Below are positions 11,991 to 24,452 of a DNA stretch of 64,000 bases, piece after piece. The position numbers and the translations under genes are program-made. The stretch is from Megalopta genalis. Its lineage: Eukaryota; Arthropoda; Insecta; Hymenoptera; Halictidae. Below the pieces are notes generated by a model that was not told the DNA's origin, did no database searches, and was given only the letters and a program-made list of their open reading frames with translations. The first letter of the stretch is position 1. Every line of letters starts with the position of its first letter. The stretch spans positions 28,527,802 through 28,591,801 of the forward strand of contig NC_135013.1 of assembly GCF_051020955.1 (NCBI RefSeq), given 5' to 3'.

Positions 11991-13004
11991 TGCTAAAAAT
12001 GACGGGTTACCAATTTTTTAATTCACGATTATTCATATCGTAAAGTTATTTATGTTATTATGTAATTTAGTTATTTATGTAATGTTATTTATGAGTTATT
12101 TATTCAATTTATATGTTACTTACGACAAATGTTACAATAACACCTGTTGTAAAAATCAGGATAAATGTCTTATTGTTACTTTTATAAACTAATATGAAAC
12201 AGCTGTTTTTTGTGCACCGTAAAACTAGTGTTAAGGACTAGGAAATCCAGTAGTCGCCGCACGTTTCCGAATCGCAACGTTCGCGGCTCGGTAATGAACG
12301 AAAGAACGGAGCTAAAAAGCGATTGCCGCTTAATTGGCAGGTCGTTTTTGTTGCAAAAACTGTTTACGGGGTATTGAGAGTCACTGTACGGTCTCCGTGA
12401 CGCACATGTTCCGAATTCGCTACACACGTAGGGCAAACCGTGTATTCTCCGGAAAGGCGCGTGTAACGCGATATCTCGTGCGTTTTCGAGCGCGCGTGCA
12501 CGCACATGGCGCGCGGCGCACAATGCAAATTATAATGCAGCCCGTATAAGTGCACGTCCGGCATTGTCACGTCGCGGGCCCGTCGTATACATGCGCGTTC
12601 CTCCGCGGCGGCATCGGCCGGCCGTAAATTTTACGACGACTTTCGACTTCTCTCGTCGTGACGTCGACGCGATCGACTCTCGCGGATGAATTCCTGCACC
12701 GCCCCATTCCACTCTGTTACGTCAGACCCACCGGCCGGCAATTCTTTAACGTACGATTCAGGTAAGAGCTTGCGCGCTTTGTGAAAATATTTTCATAAAA
12801 ATTGTCCCGCCGCAAAGCGTCTCCTTTCACGCGGGTCAGAATCGTAACTGACGTTTTCGAGCATTTTCGTTTATATTGTAAAATGTAATCTGCGCGTGCC
12901 GAAATGTTGAACAAGAAACAAGTGAAATAAATTAATAAGTAAATTATAAAAAAGAAATTTGCTAGCAGACTTTGCTCAATTTTGGTCCCGAATGCAATTC
13001 GTCT
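11991..13004. other. Non-coding stretch, no gene seen
   Basis: AT-rich until 12180, then GC-rich and CpG-rich at 12240-12730, with open frames in several phases. No conserved peptide and no clear splice-bounded exon. Confidence 0.5.
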
Positions 13005-13245
13005 CTGAAAATTTCTGCACGCGTATTTATCTATGAAAATTTCCACATGCATATTTATATTTGAAAATTTCTACGTGCACATTTATATATGAAAATTTCT
13101 ACATGCATATTTATATTTGATAAATATATTTATCGTGATATATTCCGTATTTATATCCGAAAATTTCAACATGCACATTTATCTTCGAAATTTTCTACAT
13201 GGTTATTTATATCTGAAAATTTCTATCTGCATGTTATCTCTGGAA
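13005..13245. repeat. Degenerate minisatellite, about 30-bp unit
   Basis: About eight units of the form GAAAATTTCTACATGCATAT followed by TTATATTT. The variable positions are in ATGCATA, GTGCACA and CACGCGT, so the central six bases tend to stay self-complementary (TGCACA, TGCATA). The unit at about 13110-13150 is broken by an AT insertion. Confidence 0.85.
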
Positions 13246-14412
13246 AATAAATTTATTTCGAAGCATTACAACACGTGTCGCAAGTTGAACTAAAGACAAG
13301 TGTAATCGATTTGATTTTCTTCGCGAAGATACGGAATCCCGGTCGTCGCGCACGTGTGACGCACGTTGTTAATCCCCGGAATATTTTCAGCACGGTTTCG
13401 AAGAAATTGCTTCGGGACAAACAGATTTTATAGCTTAACGGTGTACAGCAGATTTTATTCGTGAATCGCCCCGTTCCATCGTCAAAAACCTTGGGCAATA
13501 AAACGATTCATAAAACTTCATTGCATTTTCATTTTATTTCGTATTTGATGAAATTTCGAAACGAGAAGTATAAACTTTTGATCGTTCGCGCGAATTCGAA
13601 CTGGATTCGTCGCCGAACTAAATCGGGAGAAAAAGCCGAAATCGACGGAATATCTTCGAACAATGTTCGCAGCGTCACGGACGTTATTAATTGATCCGTG
13701 AATTAGGGTCCCTGGTCGGAAGGCTTTCACGCGAGTCTCTATGGAAGTCCCCTGCACACAAAGGGTAAGAAATGGCGTGGTGTACGGTACTCTACTTTCG
13801 TTATGAAAAATTTCGGGTACGGAAAGTTTTCTAATGAGGGGTCGGTGAAAGATCGAACGCTCCTGGAATATATTACTGAAAAACTCAATTACGGCCGAAC
13901 AATAAGAAGGATCCATCCCCCTTGACTCCCTTTTTGCCGGTCCCGATAGTCGAATGAAATTATTACCCGAAGGCCGTGTTTCTTCGTCCATTACCGGGGC
14001 GAACTAACTCCGGATTCTCTTCGTTCGGAATTGCAAATCCCCCGGCGCTCTTTATGTATTATGGATCCGAGGTCGCTGGATGGACCGATTGATTCGTGAA
14101 TGAAATTTAATTAATTGACTCCTCGACGGCAAAAATCGGACGCTCGCCGCGCGTGCCGCTGACAGAAGCAACTAATTCGACACTGAAACTTGAATATCCA
14201 ACCTTGACGTTTGATAAATTTCCACCGAAAAAGCGTAATCAACCCTCGATCTTTACGGCAAAAATTAATCGAATTTTATGGTATTTAGAAATGCTGTCGA
14301 AATTTATAAAGATAATTTTGTGCGTCTGTGTTACGTACACGCACGAAGTTGTAAAATTCGTTTTGCGTTTACCACGTTAGAAATTATAAATAGTTATAAA
14401 TTATAATAAATT

Positions 14413-14450
<38 letters not shown>

Positions 14451-16578
14451 AATTAAATATAAATTATTATAAATAGTTATGCGACAACACGGAATAAAAT
14501 GATTATAAATAAGCTGTATATCTTAAAATGAATGTACATTTCTATTAATCATTTTATAAATATCTGAAGAAGTGAACACAGACTAGATAAACAGATAGAT
14601 TATTATTCTTATCATTGTTATTATACACTCTCAGTCGTGTTAGATAACTGTAAGAATAATCTGCCTTAAATTCTAACATAAGTATTTTCATCTTGGAATA
14701 TACAAAGAACGGAATGAAATGGATTGTTGCAATAAAAGGCAAATATTTTAGGAACAATTTATATTGTCACCATTATGAGAAAACTGCTAACGTGAAATAT
14801 AAAATACAGAGAACATAAGAGAAATAAAAGGACACGGGTACGTTATCTTGAAACAATTAAAACCATTAAGAGAAAAGATACATTTTTAGTAATACATTTC
14901 TTGAAATCGATAGAGAACGTTTTTATTTTGCATAAAGATTCCCCGTGTGGCGATAATTTTTTCATTATCGGAGGCACGTGCGAGAAGGCTCGATAGCCCA
15001 AGAATTCGGGTAAAAAATAAAATAGAACGAACCTGCGACAGGGTTCCCGGTTCTTTATCGTGGAACGCAGCCGAGCGTTTATCAATTTACAATTCCCAGT
15101 TCGGGGAGCTGACGGCTGGAATACCAATCGGTCGCGCACGCGAAAAACGCGGCTTGAATCCTCCATTCGAGCTTGTCCGGTCAGTTGTTCGGATTCACGA
15201 TAAAAGGAGAGTCAACCTTTCGATCGGGCAGCGCGCCGGGTGAAATGCCTGTTGCAAAAAGGAGCGCGGGGACGTTGCCATTTTTAGGGACATTATTTGC
15301 GACTCGGCGCGCCCATCTCGCTGTGTCGAACGTCGCCTGGAAAATCCATCCGCTGAAACGGCGACGGATCCTCGATTCTTCGACATCACGGATCAGTTAG
15401 GCGCCTTTTACAATAGCCAGGTAGAAACGACGTGAAATAGTTGTCGACGTTGGATCATTTCGAAAAACGAATCTTCTGAGACAATTAAAAAATGTCTGTA
15501 AAATTCAGACAGCAAGGATCGATGAAATATTTTTTAAGGGATGGATGATTTAACGAACTGCTGGTTTGGTTTCATTGATCGAGTGGAAGACGTTCATGTG
15601 AATCACGTATTAACTATGAAACACCTGCAAAAAGTCGCACAAAATCGAAGCAATGTATTCGTTGCAATAGAAAACGCAGAGTTAAATTAGACCACACTGT
15701 TTACTTGTTTAACTACTTTAAATCGTCAAAATGATAACAAAGCTGAATTTAAGCAATCTAATTATGGAAAAACTTACTCTTTGAAGCTAGGTAAAAAAAA
15801 TTGCGTTACGAAGACACTTGCACGAGTGAAAGTTGATCAACAAAGTGCAATAAGAACACCAACGAATCCACAGGAAATACTTAGAAAAATATGAACAGTT
15901 TACGTAGAAGTGAACACGACCAATTCAAAATGCAATTAGCAGAACACGTTCACCGTTTGGGTCGATGAAACCTGTTTGATCCATGTGTTAACATATCATC
16001 AGAGTTGAATGGTTGATAAGTGCAAATAGGGGAAGTTTAACCGAGTTTACGGTGAAGTTCCGCTTCAATGTAACTATAACAGAACAATATCGAAGATATC
16101 GCGGGCTGGGCAGAGCGGAATCTGCTCTTTGGCCGGCTCGTTCGCCCGTGTTTCTCGTCTGCCTCCATTACCACGAGGTCGCTAACTCAATTTGTATGCG
16201 ACTGCGCAAGCCCGCCAAATGCACGGCCTGTTAAGGTCCGCTCAGTTTCTAGCCGACGTTCCAGCCTTTCTGCGAGGCTCGTTGGAAAAAAATCCGATCT
16301 TGCCTTTTCCCCTAGTTTGTAACCATTAACGAAACTGGCGAGCGGATAGATCGAACGAGACCAACGCTCTCGGCCGTTTACGATCTTTCCACTTGCGAGA
16401 CAATACTTTCGAGCCGAGCACACCGATTCCAACCGTGGCCTCGTTATTTAACTGCACTTGTAAGCGAGGACCTCCAGCGTGCGATCAAATGTTTTAACAT
16501 TTAAGCTTTATGATTGCATTTTTGCCCACTTTAGGGACAGATTACATGCAGATTACAGGCAGATTACTGAGAATATGG
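13246..16578. other. Non-coding stretch, with one (TA)n tract and one MITE end
   Basis: A (TA)n run lies at about 14407-14447. At 14919-14948, TTTTATTTTGCATAAAGATT looks like a right end of the TAGACTGCGG MITE family, with no partner found. The 157-codon minus frame at 13518-13991 and the frames at 14843-15400 have no recognisable motif. No gene supported. Confidence 0.5.
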
Positions 16579-17600
16579 CGAGATTCTTGCAATATTAGAC
16601 GTGCTGTGCTCGGATCTTCACGCCAAAAGCAATTCTGAGTTCGGGTATTCCTTCAATTAGATGTTAAGTCAGTATTTGTCATTTTACAGCCAAATCAGTG
16701 AAACGATTTTTAGGAGAAACGACTCAATTTTTTAAGAAACGAAGGTTCATTCCGAAGAATATCTCGAGATTCTTGCAATATTAAACGTACTGGGCTCGGA
16801 TCTTCACGCCAAAAGCAATATTGAGTTCGGATATTCCTTCAATTAAATGATAAGTCAGTATTTGTCATTTTACAGGCAAATCAGTGAAACGATTTTTAGG
16901 AGAAACGATTCAATTTTTTAACAAACGAAGGTTCATTCCGAAGACTGTCCCGAGATTCTTGCAATATTAAACGTACTGTGCTCGGATCTTCACGCCAAAA
17001 GCAATTCTGAGTTCGGATATTCCTTCAATTAAATAGTAAGTCGGTATTTGCCATTTTACAGCCAAATCAGTGAAACGATTTTTCGAAGCAACAACTTAAT
17101 CCTTTAAGGAACAAAGATTCGTTCCGAAGAATATCTCGAGATTCTTGCAATATTATACGTACTGCGCCCTTCTCTTCGTGCCAAAAGCAATTATAAGTTT
17201 GAATACTGCTTCAATTAAATCAGAAGACGCGATCCGCCATTTTCATCGATTCGTGCAATCAAAAAGACTCAATTTTTAAAAAAAATTTTAAGTAGCACTT
17301 TGAGATTCCCGTAATACCTATCAAGTTTACTCGACCAGTATCTCCATCCCGAAAGCAATTCCGTGACCAGGTCCTAATTGGATCTAAAGTCGCTATTCGT
17401 CATTTCCTCCCATTCCGCAATCAAATCGCTAAAACCATCGTCAAAATCAAACATCCAACATTTTCAGAAACGAAGGCTCGTTCCGAAGAACACCATTTCA
17501 CGCAATATCGGGTGTACTCCACTGATATCTTCATTCCGAGAGCAATTCCAAGTCCAGTTGCTGGCCTAATTAGATCGAAAGTCGGTATCCGCACCGGCAA
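16579..17600. repeat. 186-bp tandem array with one-way decay
   Basis: Units start with CGAGATTCTTGCAATATTA at 16579, 16765, 16951 and 17137, an exact 186-base spacing. Each carries CACGCCAAAAGCAATTCTGA or a variant, then ATTCCTTCAATTA and CAAATCAGTGAAACGATTTT. The first three units are close to identical, and the fourth is clearly diverged. From about 17320 to 17600 only scattered landmarks remain (CCGAAAGCAATTCC, GGCTCGTTCCGAAGAA, CCGAGAGCAATTCC). No open frame runs through the array. Confidence 0.92.
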
Positions 17601-18273
17601 CAGGGCATATCAGCGATCGCGCGTCCGATTTCGTGCAAACAGCGTGCACCGAGGAACAGCTTAATCATATCCCGATGCTAGGCGCCGTCCGGCTTACGCA
17701 TTGTGGTCCAGGACCAATTGTGCGCCCTTAATCCGCCTACGCAGCCTTGCTTCCAGCAACGGATTCGCGCGGCGACGCTCTCCTCTCGAGCCGGCAGCCC
17801 ATTGATCGAATCCGCAGCGCCGCCGGCACTCGGAATAATATATTCGACGGTAACACAGGACCGGGATGATGATCTATCCGTGATCGAACCAGCAACAGCT
17901 CGCAACCCATTTGCAGCGTGCCGCCGCGGGAACTCGCGAATCCTCGAGAATCGATACCGTGATTAGACTGCGATTGGAAAATCCTTCTGGAACCGGCTGA
18001 TTCTCAAACGATTCGTTCTTCTGCGCGGTTTCGGCACGATTCGAGACAAAAATTGACTTCGGCTGATTCTTAAGAATTGTCTCGCTTTTCGCGGCGAGAT
18101 AATGCACGATAATGTGAGAACTTTTAAGTTTTTTGGCACGGAGAAATATTCAATTCTGTAAGAATATGTTCTCGAGATTGCAGAATACGATGTTCGTTTA
18201 GGATGGAGTTACTGGAATTGTAATAGTTCTTTTTTTTTTTGTTAATTGGGAAATTTTTCGATATGCAGAAGTA
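17601..18273. other. Non-coding stretch, no gene seen
   Basis: GC-moderate block with overlapping frames of 75-87 codons on both strands and no motif. It becomes AT-rich from 18100, with a poly-T run at 18231-18240. Confidence 0.5.
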
Positions 18274-18506
18274 CAGTAAATTCTCTTCAATTTTTCTTCA
18301 GCTTGTAAACAAAAATGGACAATTTGGGGAGAGGAGATGATTCGAGCCTCGTGGCTCATTTTTATAGTATTGCCTGGCATATTTATAGTATCGCCGATTG
18401 TCAACAATTATAAAAACGAGCTGCAAGGCTCGAATAATCGTATCTCCTCTTCCCAAATTGTCCATTTCTGTGTACAATTTGAGCGTCAATTAAGGAGAAT
18501 TTATTG
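18274..18506. mobile_element. TA-flanked palindromic MITE, copy 2 (left arm B, right arm A)
   Basis: TA at 18272-18273 and 18507-18508. The left arm reads CAGTAAATTCTCTTCAATTT then CTTCAGCTTGTAAAC (B version). The right arm carries CAATTTGAGCGTCAATTAAGG (A-like; written here as CAATTTGAGCGTC + AATTAAGG). The family core ATGGACAATTTGGG is present on both sides. The loop has an extra segment with TATTGCCTGGCATATTTATA, which is shared with copy 3 in the opposite orientation. Confidence 0.85.
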
Positions 18507-19365
18507 TAATACTAATTGCAGAAATTAGTAAACGCAGAAACTAGTGAAATGAAATATCGCAGAGACACATTTGTGGATAGACTTGACGAAATTTAATGAT
18601 CAGTGTTTGCACACGAAGAAGAAGATAAAGATAATTCTTCCTTTTTATTTGATTTTATGTTCCTCTCGATTCAATGATCTAGCGCGATAGCACCAGCAGA
18701 TACGGAGTAAGAGATCATAAATAATGAAATTCCCCGGTGATCACCAGGGACCGCCATTAAATTCTTCGTGCCCCGGAGGAAATTTAAATTTTCGACTTGG
18801 ACATGAATCTCGGCTTAAAGTATGCCCGTTTTAACTATCTTTTGACACGGCCGAGCTCCCCGCGAGACGGTGTTCTTCGTCGTAACTCATTAACTTTCCG
18901 GAATAATAAATATCGGCCAGGTCAAGTGATACAGTTTAGCAAGAATTATCCGAATATGATGAATATGCTGTTCTATTTAGCAGAAGTGAAGGCGAGCCTC
19001 ATTGTCCCGAAAAATCCGCAGAGCATTAAATGAATATCGCGCGTCCCGAAGATTTACCGTCCCGATACTCTCGACGATTGTACGTACAAATAGCAGCGTC
19101 TACAGGTTCATTTAAGCGGTTGTTCGTCATTTTGATGCTGCGGCTTTTATGCATTTTTAACAAAAATGCCTGAACCGAATGCAAAACCGCAAAGAAATTA
19201 GAAAAATTGAAGAACATTTTTGTATTACATACAAATCGATTAAAATGACAAAAAAGGAAAAAATATAACTTAAGCTTCTTGCAATTAACTCTCCTGAGCT
19301 TCTGACACATCCTAATGATTATCAATTGATCATTTTAAAATTGCGTAATCAGCAATCCTGCGGAC
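18507..19365. other. Non-coding stretch, no gene seen
   Basis: AT-rich DNA with short frames only. Nothing recognisable. Confidence 0.5.
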
Positions 19366-19496
19366 CGGACTGCGGATTTCGTGGATTTCTGATCGAGTTA
19401 AAAATACCGCGACGATGCTAGAAAAATTCAAAAATATTGCTGTTTCTCCGTGTCGTCTTGGAGAACCTTGATCTCGCAGAAAGATCCATAATCTAT
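19366..19496. mobile_element. TAGACTGCGG-family MITE, degraded copy
   Basis: The left end is GGACTGCGGATTTC and the right end CGCAGAAAGATCCATAATCTA (split: CGCAGAAAGATCC + ATAATCTA). Both are diverged versions of TAGACTGCGGATTTT and GCATAAAGATCCGCTGTCTA. The interior shares AAATTCAAAAATATTGCTGT with the copy at 59169. Confidence 0.6.
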
Positions 19497-20685
19497 CAAC
19501 GTCAGATTCCCGATCTACCAATAATAGATCCGCGAAGAAGCCTGCATAGAACTCCGAAGAGGCGAGCAAATCCCGCGTGCGAATTATCGCGCGCGCGTGC
19601 TTAAGCAGCCGATGAAATAGAGACCTCCGAGCCTTACAGCCATATGATCCGCGAAAACGTTCTCAGAATGTGACGGCAATTAAGGTGGGGGCCCTTAAGC
19701 CGATTCGAGGGAAGGACTGGACTCCTGGCCGAGACCGATCGGGAGGGCGAAGTAAAACCGGTAGGGGGTCCACGGTCCCGAGCCGGTTCTTGCCTCGCAT
19801 TTTCTTCAAGCGGAGTACTCACTCCTATAAGGGATAATTGAAGAGCTCGGTGCTGTGCTGTTGCTGCCGTTGGCTGCCGCTGCAACTCGCCTCACTGTTG
19901 CAAATCTTTCGGCAAGAAGGGGGGAAGGTACGCGATCCTCGCTCATGCTCGCGCGACCAAGAAATCCTGTTCGCGCAACGAGCGCTTCTTACCCTCTCGG
20001 TCACCGGTGTTTTTCGAGCGATCGCTCGTCACCGGATTCCCATCTGAATCGATACCCTTCTTCTCATTATTTCTTATGCCGGCCTACAAACCCAACTTCA
20101 ATTACCGCATTATACGATAATCGGTTTTTGTCCGACGACTTTCGCTCTCGTTCGTGCGATTTACGGGTTCGTCGTCGTCGATTCTCCTATTTCACACTTT
20201 CGCGCGATCATGGTGCTTCGATTGTCCGGATCTACGGTGCCAGGGTTACATTGTTATCTGAATACGTTTTATCTGCGATCAGGTCAGTCGAGGGCGATTT
20301 AAGCTATAAATCGATCAATATTAACGCTACCGAAATGGTCGAAAGGAAATGGTTTTACATTTTTCATTTTTCGGTTGACGAAGTGATCGGAACCCTTTCG
20401 TAGATAATGATCGAAGATGTATCCTAATACGAGCACAGATTATAATCGAAGTAGTGGCGTTCGGGCGTCACTTGCCCCACAGTGGAACGCATGAATTTCC
20501 GAAGTCCCAGTGACAACGAAGTGGCCGCGTTTAATAACACCGTAAAATGGAATCATTAAAGATCCCCGCCGTTCGAAAGCCGCAGATTGGATCTCCGTCG
20601 GGGGAGCTTGGCGATCGATCGGGCCCGATAAACGCGGGTTTCGCTCGAAACGTGAAACCAGTTCGAGACGCGATCCGGCGCGACG
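19497..20685. other. GC-rich stretch, no gene supported
   Basis: A 182-codon plus frame at 19855-20403 opens with a hydrophobic start (MLLLPLAAAATRL). It then becomes arginine/serine-rich with no recognisable domain and is overlapped by other open frames. I do not call it a gene. Splice-bounded exons were not seen. Confidence 0.4.
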
Positions 20686-21021
20686 CCGAGCGGAGCGGAG
20701 CAGAGCGAAGCAGAGCCGAGCGAAGCAGAACCGAGCAGAGCCGAGCGGAGCAGAGCGAAGCAGAACCGAGCGGAGTAAAGGGAAACAGAACCGAGCGGAG
20801 TAAAGGGAAACAGAACCGAGCAGAGCCGAGCGGAGCAGAGCCGAGCGGAGCAGAGCGAAGCAGAACCGAGCGGAGTAAAGGGAAACAGAACCGAGCAGAG
20901 CCGAGCGGAGCAGAGCCGAGCGGAGCAGAGCGGAGCAAAGCGAAGCAGAGCCGAGCAGAGCCAAGCGGAGCAGAACGAAGCAGAGCCGAGCAGAGCAGAG
21001 CGGAGCCGAGCCGACGCGGAG
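20686..21021. repeat. Pentanucleotide array (GAGCR-like), with higher-order structure
   Basis: Runs of five-base words such as GAGCG, GAGCA, GAGCC and GAACC fill the block. A 25-base variant, ACCGAGCGGAGTAAAGGGAA plus ACAGA, recurs at about 20765, 20790 and 20865, so there is a longer period above the pentamer. The words contain no stop codon on either strand. This is why overlapping frames of 135-237 codons, rich in RSAE or LRSAL, appear on both strands; none is likely to be a gene. Confidence 0.95.
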
Positions 21022-21592
21022 CGTGTAAGAATCGGTCCCGCCGAATGAACCCTGACTAACGATCCTGCAAGAACAATCCGACCGCGGGACGATATCGCGT
21101 TAAGACGGGATCCTCGGCAGTAACCGCCTCGGTTACGATCGTAAAACGCGCTCGGTCTCGTTACGCGCGGAGGCAAATCGGAAAATCGCTTCCGGTTGAT
21201 CGTAAATCGGCGATCATCTGGCCCGCAGGCAAAAGCCGAGGCCCTCGGATGCCTGCTACCGATTAGCAATTCGGGGATCGAGTTGGTCGCTGCAGTTCTT
21301 TTTTACGCAAGTCCGTAAATACCTAACACCGAATGCGAAGATGCAGCAGAAAATTGGACAATGAATTTATTATAATTATAAGCACCGTTTGTATTGTTCG
21401 AGAAAATACAATGTGTTTCGATTCGACGAAATGTCTGCCTACTGATGCTACAATCCCTGGCGAAAAAGTATTCCAACGGTTTTTGAAACGTAATAACTTT
21501 GTTAAAAGCGGACCGGACGACTCGAATTAAATGTCAAAGGGACTAGTTTACTGTACAGTGATTAAAATTACGGTCTTTTAATTTTGCTGCTA
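21022..21592. other. Non-coding stretch, no gene seen
   Basis: GC-rich to 21300, then AT-rich. Short frames only. Confidence 0.5.
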
Positions 21593-21660
21593 CAGTGAAT
21601 TCTCCCGGTTTTTCCTTCAGCTTGTAAAAAAGGAAATGAACAATTTGGGAAGAGGTGATT
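21593..21660. mobile_element. TA-type palindromic MITE, solo left arm (type B)
   Basis: TA at 21591-21592 precedes CAGTGAATTCTCCC, then TTTCCTTCAGCTTGTAAAA and GAACAATTTGGGAAGAGG. The arm stops at about 21660, where AT-rich DNA begins. No right arm follows. Confidence 0.8.
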
Positions 21661-22563
21661 TTAATGTATATTAAAATATGGTTATAATAAAATATATAAA
21701 TATATATATAAATTATAATAAAATAACCTAGGGCGATAGTTTAAAGAACACGTTTTGTAGATCTCGGTTACTTGTTTCTCGGTTCACTCACTTACATCGT
21801 AATAAAAGTAGCGACACGTCTAAATAAATTTAGTCTCGTAATTTTTATAAAGCGTCAGACATATTTAGCGCACGGTAGATTTAGTGTTGAAATAAAGTAT
21901 TTGCACCATTGGTACGGATGGTGCAACCGGAAATTAGACAACGGATTTCTCGTAGTTACAAAACTAGTAAATCTATTATGCGGAGCAAGGAAATGTTTTA
22001 CACTTTAATTGAAATGTCAGTCTACAAAGAATACTGCCTTGCCTCTATTTTGATGACTATATTACCATTCTGGAACCTTGTTAAAATAGAGCACTTGCAG
22101 AATTTCGTACGTAATAGGGAAAAATAACTAAAATTATCCTGCAAAACAAAATGATGTTTTGAGTTCTGATAAAAGTGTGAAACCGCAAGGAAAACGCTAC
22201 ACGAACGTGCAGAGCACGTTGATAATTAAAATCAGCTTCCTTTCGATCGTCAATTGTCGGTCCCGCCGGAGATAAATGTATCTCTAGGCCGCCGATAAAA
22301 AATTCGGGGACCGTGTTAACACCGGCGAGAAAGCTGCCGATTTTCACCTAGGCTTATCTTGATCGTCGCGTCGTCCCGAGATTCTAGGAGACGCGGGATA
22401 GCTTTCTCGCGGAGCTATAAACGCTTAGAATCCCATTAAGCATTCACGGAGTCGCTTGCGCCATTTTGTCCCGTGGGGAGAGATATTGTTGTCACGTTTC
22501 TTCAAATAGTCGAGTCTATAACCAGAATTCTCTATCAGCCTCGACAACATCGACAGTTACGAC
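21661..22563. other. Non-coding stretch, no gene seen
   Basis: AT-rich DNA with short frames, moderately GC at 22200-22500. Nothing recognisable. Confidence 0.5.
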
Positions 22564-22763
22564 CAGATTGCGGATCTTTATGAAAAATAAAAATTTTCCA
22601 AGTTGATTGCAAGAAACAGAAATGAAATAAGAATGAACTCTGTTTCTTCAAATAATTCAGATAAGTTGAAAACAGTGTAACATTATCAAACTATTCTTAT
22701 GTCTTCACAATTTTATATTACGGCTACTCATTTTTGCCATAAATAAATAATATCCGCTGTCTA
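22564..22763. mobile_element. TAGACTGCGG-family MITE copy
   Basis: The left end is CAGATTGCGGATCTTTATG and the right end ATATCCGCTGTCTA, about 200 bases apart. The interior has GAAAACAGTGTAACATTATC, matching the complement of the interior of the copy at 59169. Confidence 0.7.
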
Positions 22764-22851
22764 GTTATGACACTTTTACAAGTGTTTCCTCGGAGAAATA
22801 ACGAGATTGAAAATTGATGTGTGCGCGTGAATAGATATATTTATTTTATCG

Positions 22852-22853
<2 letters not shown>

Positions 22854-22906
<53 letters not shown>
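22854..22906. repeat. (CT)n microsatellite
   Basis: About 25 CT dinucleotides, nearly uninterrupted, ending in TTTCTCG. Confidence 0.95.
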
Positions 22907-22912
<6 letters not shown>

Positions 22913-24010
22913 TGGAAAGATTTTTATGAGTTTAATAATTGTAAAATGAAACACATAATATACTTGTAAAATAAAATATATGAGACCCGGTTATGGAAAA
23001 TTAGACTGCTAATGATAGGTTTATTGTTAAACAGGTTCTTTGCTTACAAAGAGGAAAAACTGTCGTTTCAACTATAAAGTGAAACGCGACTTGAAAAATG
23101 CAAACCAGACTTCAAATTTACACAAAATTACATACCCTTGGGTCAGTACCTTCACCTTCTTATAGTTTGTTAAATAAAAATACAGAGAAAATTACACAGT
23201 TCCGACAATATTAACCTTTAACTAATATTGAGGGTCTGTTGAGTCTGCTACTAATTATTTGCTCATTCTGATTCATAATTCTTATTTATAATTGCAAGAA
23301 GAATTGCGAAAAGAGAAACATTTTTATTACTTGCCTCTGCTTAATCAAACTTGGATCTCCCTTCGTCATTTATATGCAAAGTAAGAGCCCTCCACGGGTA
23401 TAAAAGTTATTACATAATTTGTCCATTATCTACATTATTTTTGCGAACGAAGTACACGCGATTGTTACGATCGATTAACAATTACATTTTCAATAACCAA
23501 ATGAAGGTCGATTTTTCACCGAGCAAAAAGAAATTGTTTTCCATATTTACGCCGTTTTGCGAAAAATCAATATTTTGCAATAACCGTGCGCGCTTCTCTA
23601 GCAAAACTAATGTACATAATGACAAAATTGTTTTGTTTGCCTCAGATGCAGATGCGCGTCGCCAACCTTTCCGCTCGTGAAGGGCCTCGAGAAAAAGTCG
23701 TCCCCTTTCAACCGGCCACTGGGCCGCCATTTTGTACCTTTTTGAGAAATAAAAACCCGACTTTAGTACCCGAAGATACGTACAATAAACCTCCCGAACC
23801 TCGTTCTTACTGCTTTAAAAGTATTTTCGAGAAAATAGTTACAAGTATTGTCGACCGCCGAAGGGAACATGCCCCCTTGAAGAACGCAGCCGGGTCTCGA
23901 AACGGGAAAGAAACACCGCTACGTGAAAATCGCGGTAAACCGAAGAAAATTGTGAAGCATTAGGGGGCAAAAGGACCCGAAGAAGATAAATCCCTAGGGA
24001 GGGGTAAGGG
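22907..24010. other. Non-coding stretch, no gene seen
   Basis: AT-rich to 23600, then mixed. Overlapping frames of 82-125 codons show no motif. Confidence 0.5.
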
Positions 24011-24411
24011 ACGGTGGAAGAGGGTGCAGGATTAAAAAGAAGGGACATCGAGCAGAAGGAACGAGAGTCTCGAAATACGAGGGAAAGACGGAAGTGGAGA
24101 GAGAAGGACGGAACGACGGGAGAGAAAGAGATAGAAGGAAATGGAGAGGGGCATAAAATAGGAAAAAGAGAGAGAGAGAGAACGAGAGAGAGAGCGAGAT
24201 GACAGTTAGAGAGAGTAACAGGAAAGAAAGAGAGAGAAAGGCAAAGAAAAGAAAGAGGGGGGCAGGAAAGAAAAGGGAGAGGAAAGCAGAGAGGAGAGAA
24301 AGAGGGCAGAGAGGAGGACAGAAAGAAGAGAGAGACAAAAAGGCAGGCAGAAAGGGAGAGATACAGGAGAAAAGAAAGAAAGAGGGAGCTACGGACGAAA
24401 AGAGAGAGATA

Positions 24412-24452
<41 letters not shown>

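Noticed and set aside
13518..13991. 157-codon minus frame
   Set aside because: No family resemblance, no splice sites in sensible positions, and average third-position composition.
20556..21269. 237-codon minus and 170-codon plus frames
   Set aside because: Stop-free pentamer array gives open frames on both strands at once.
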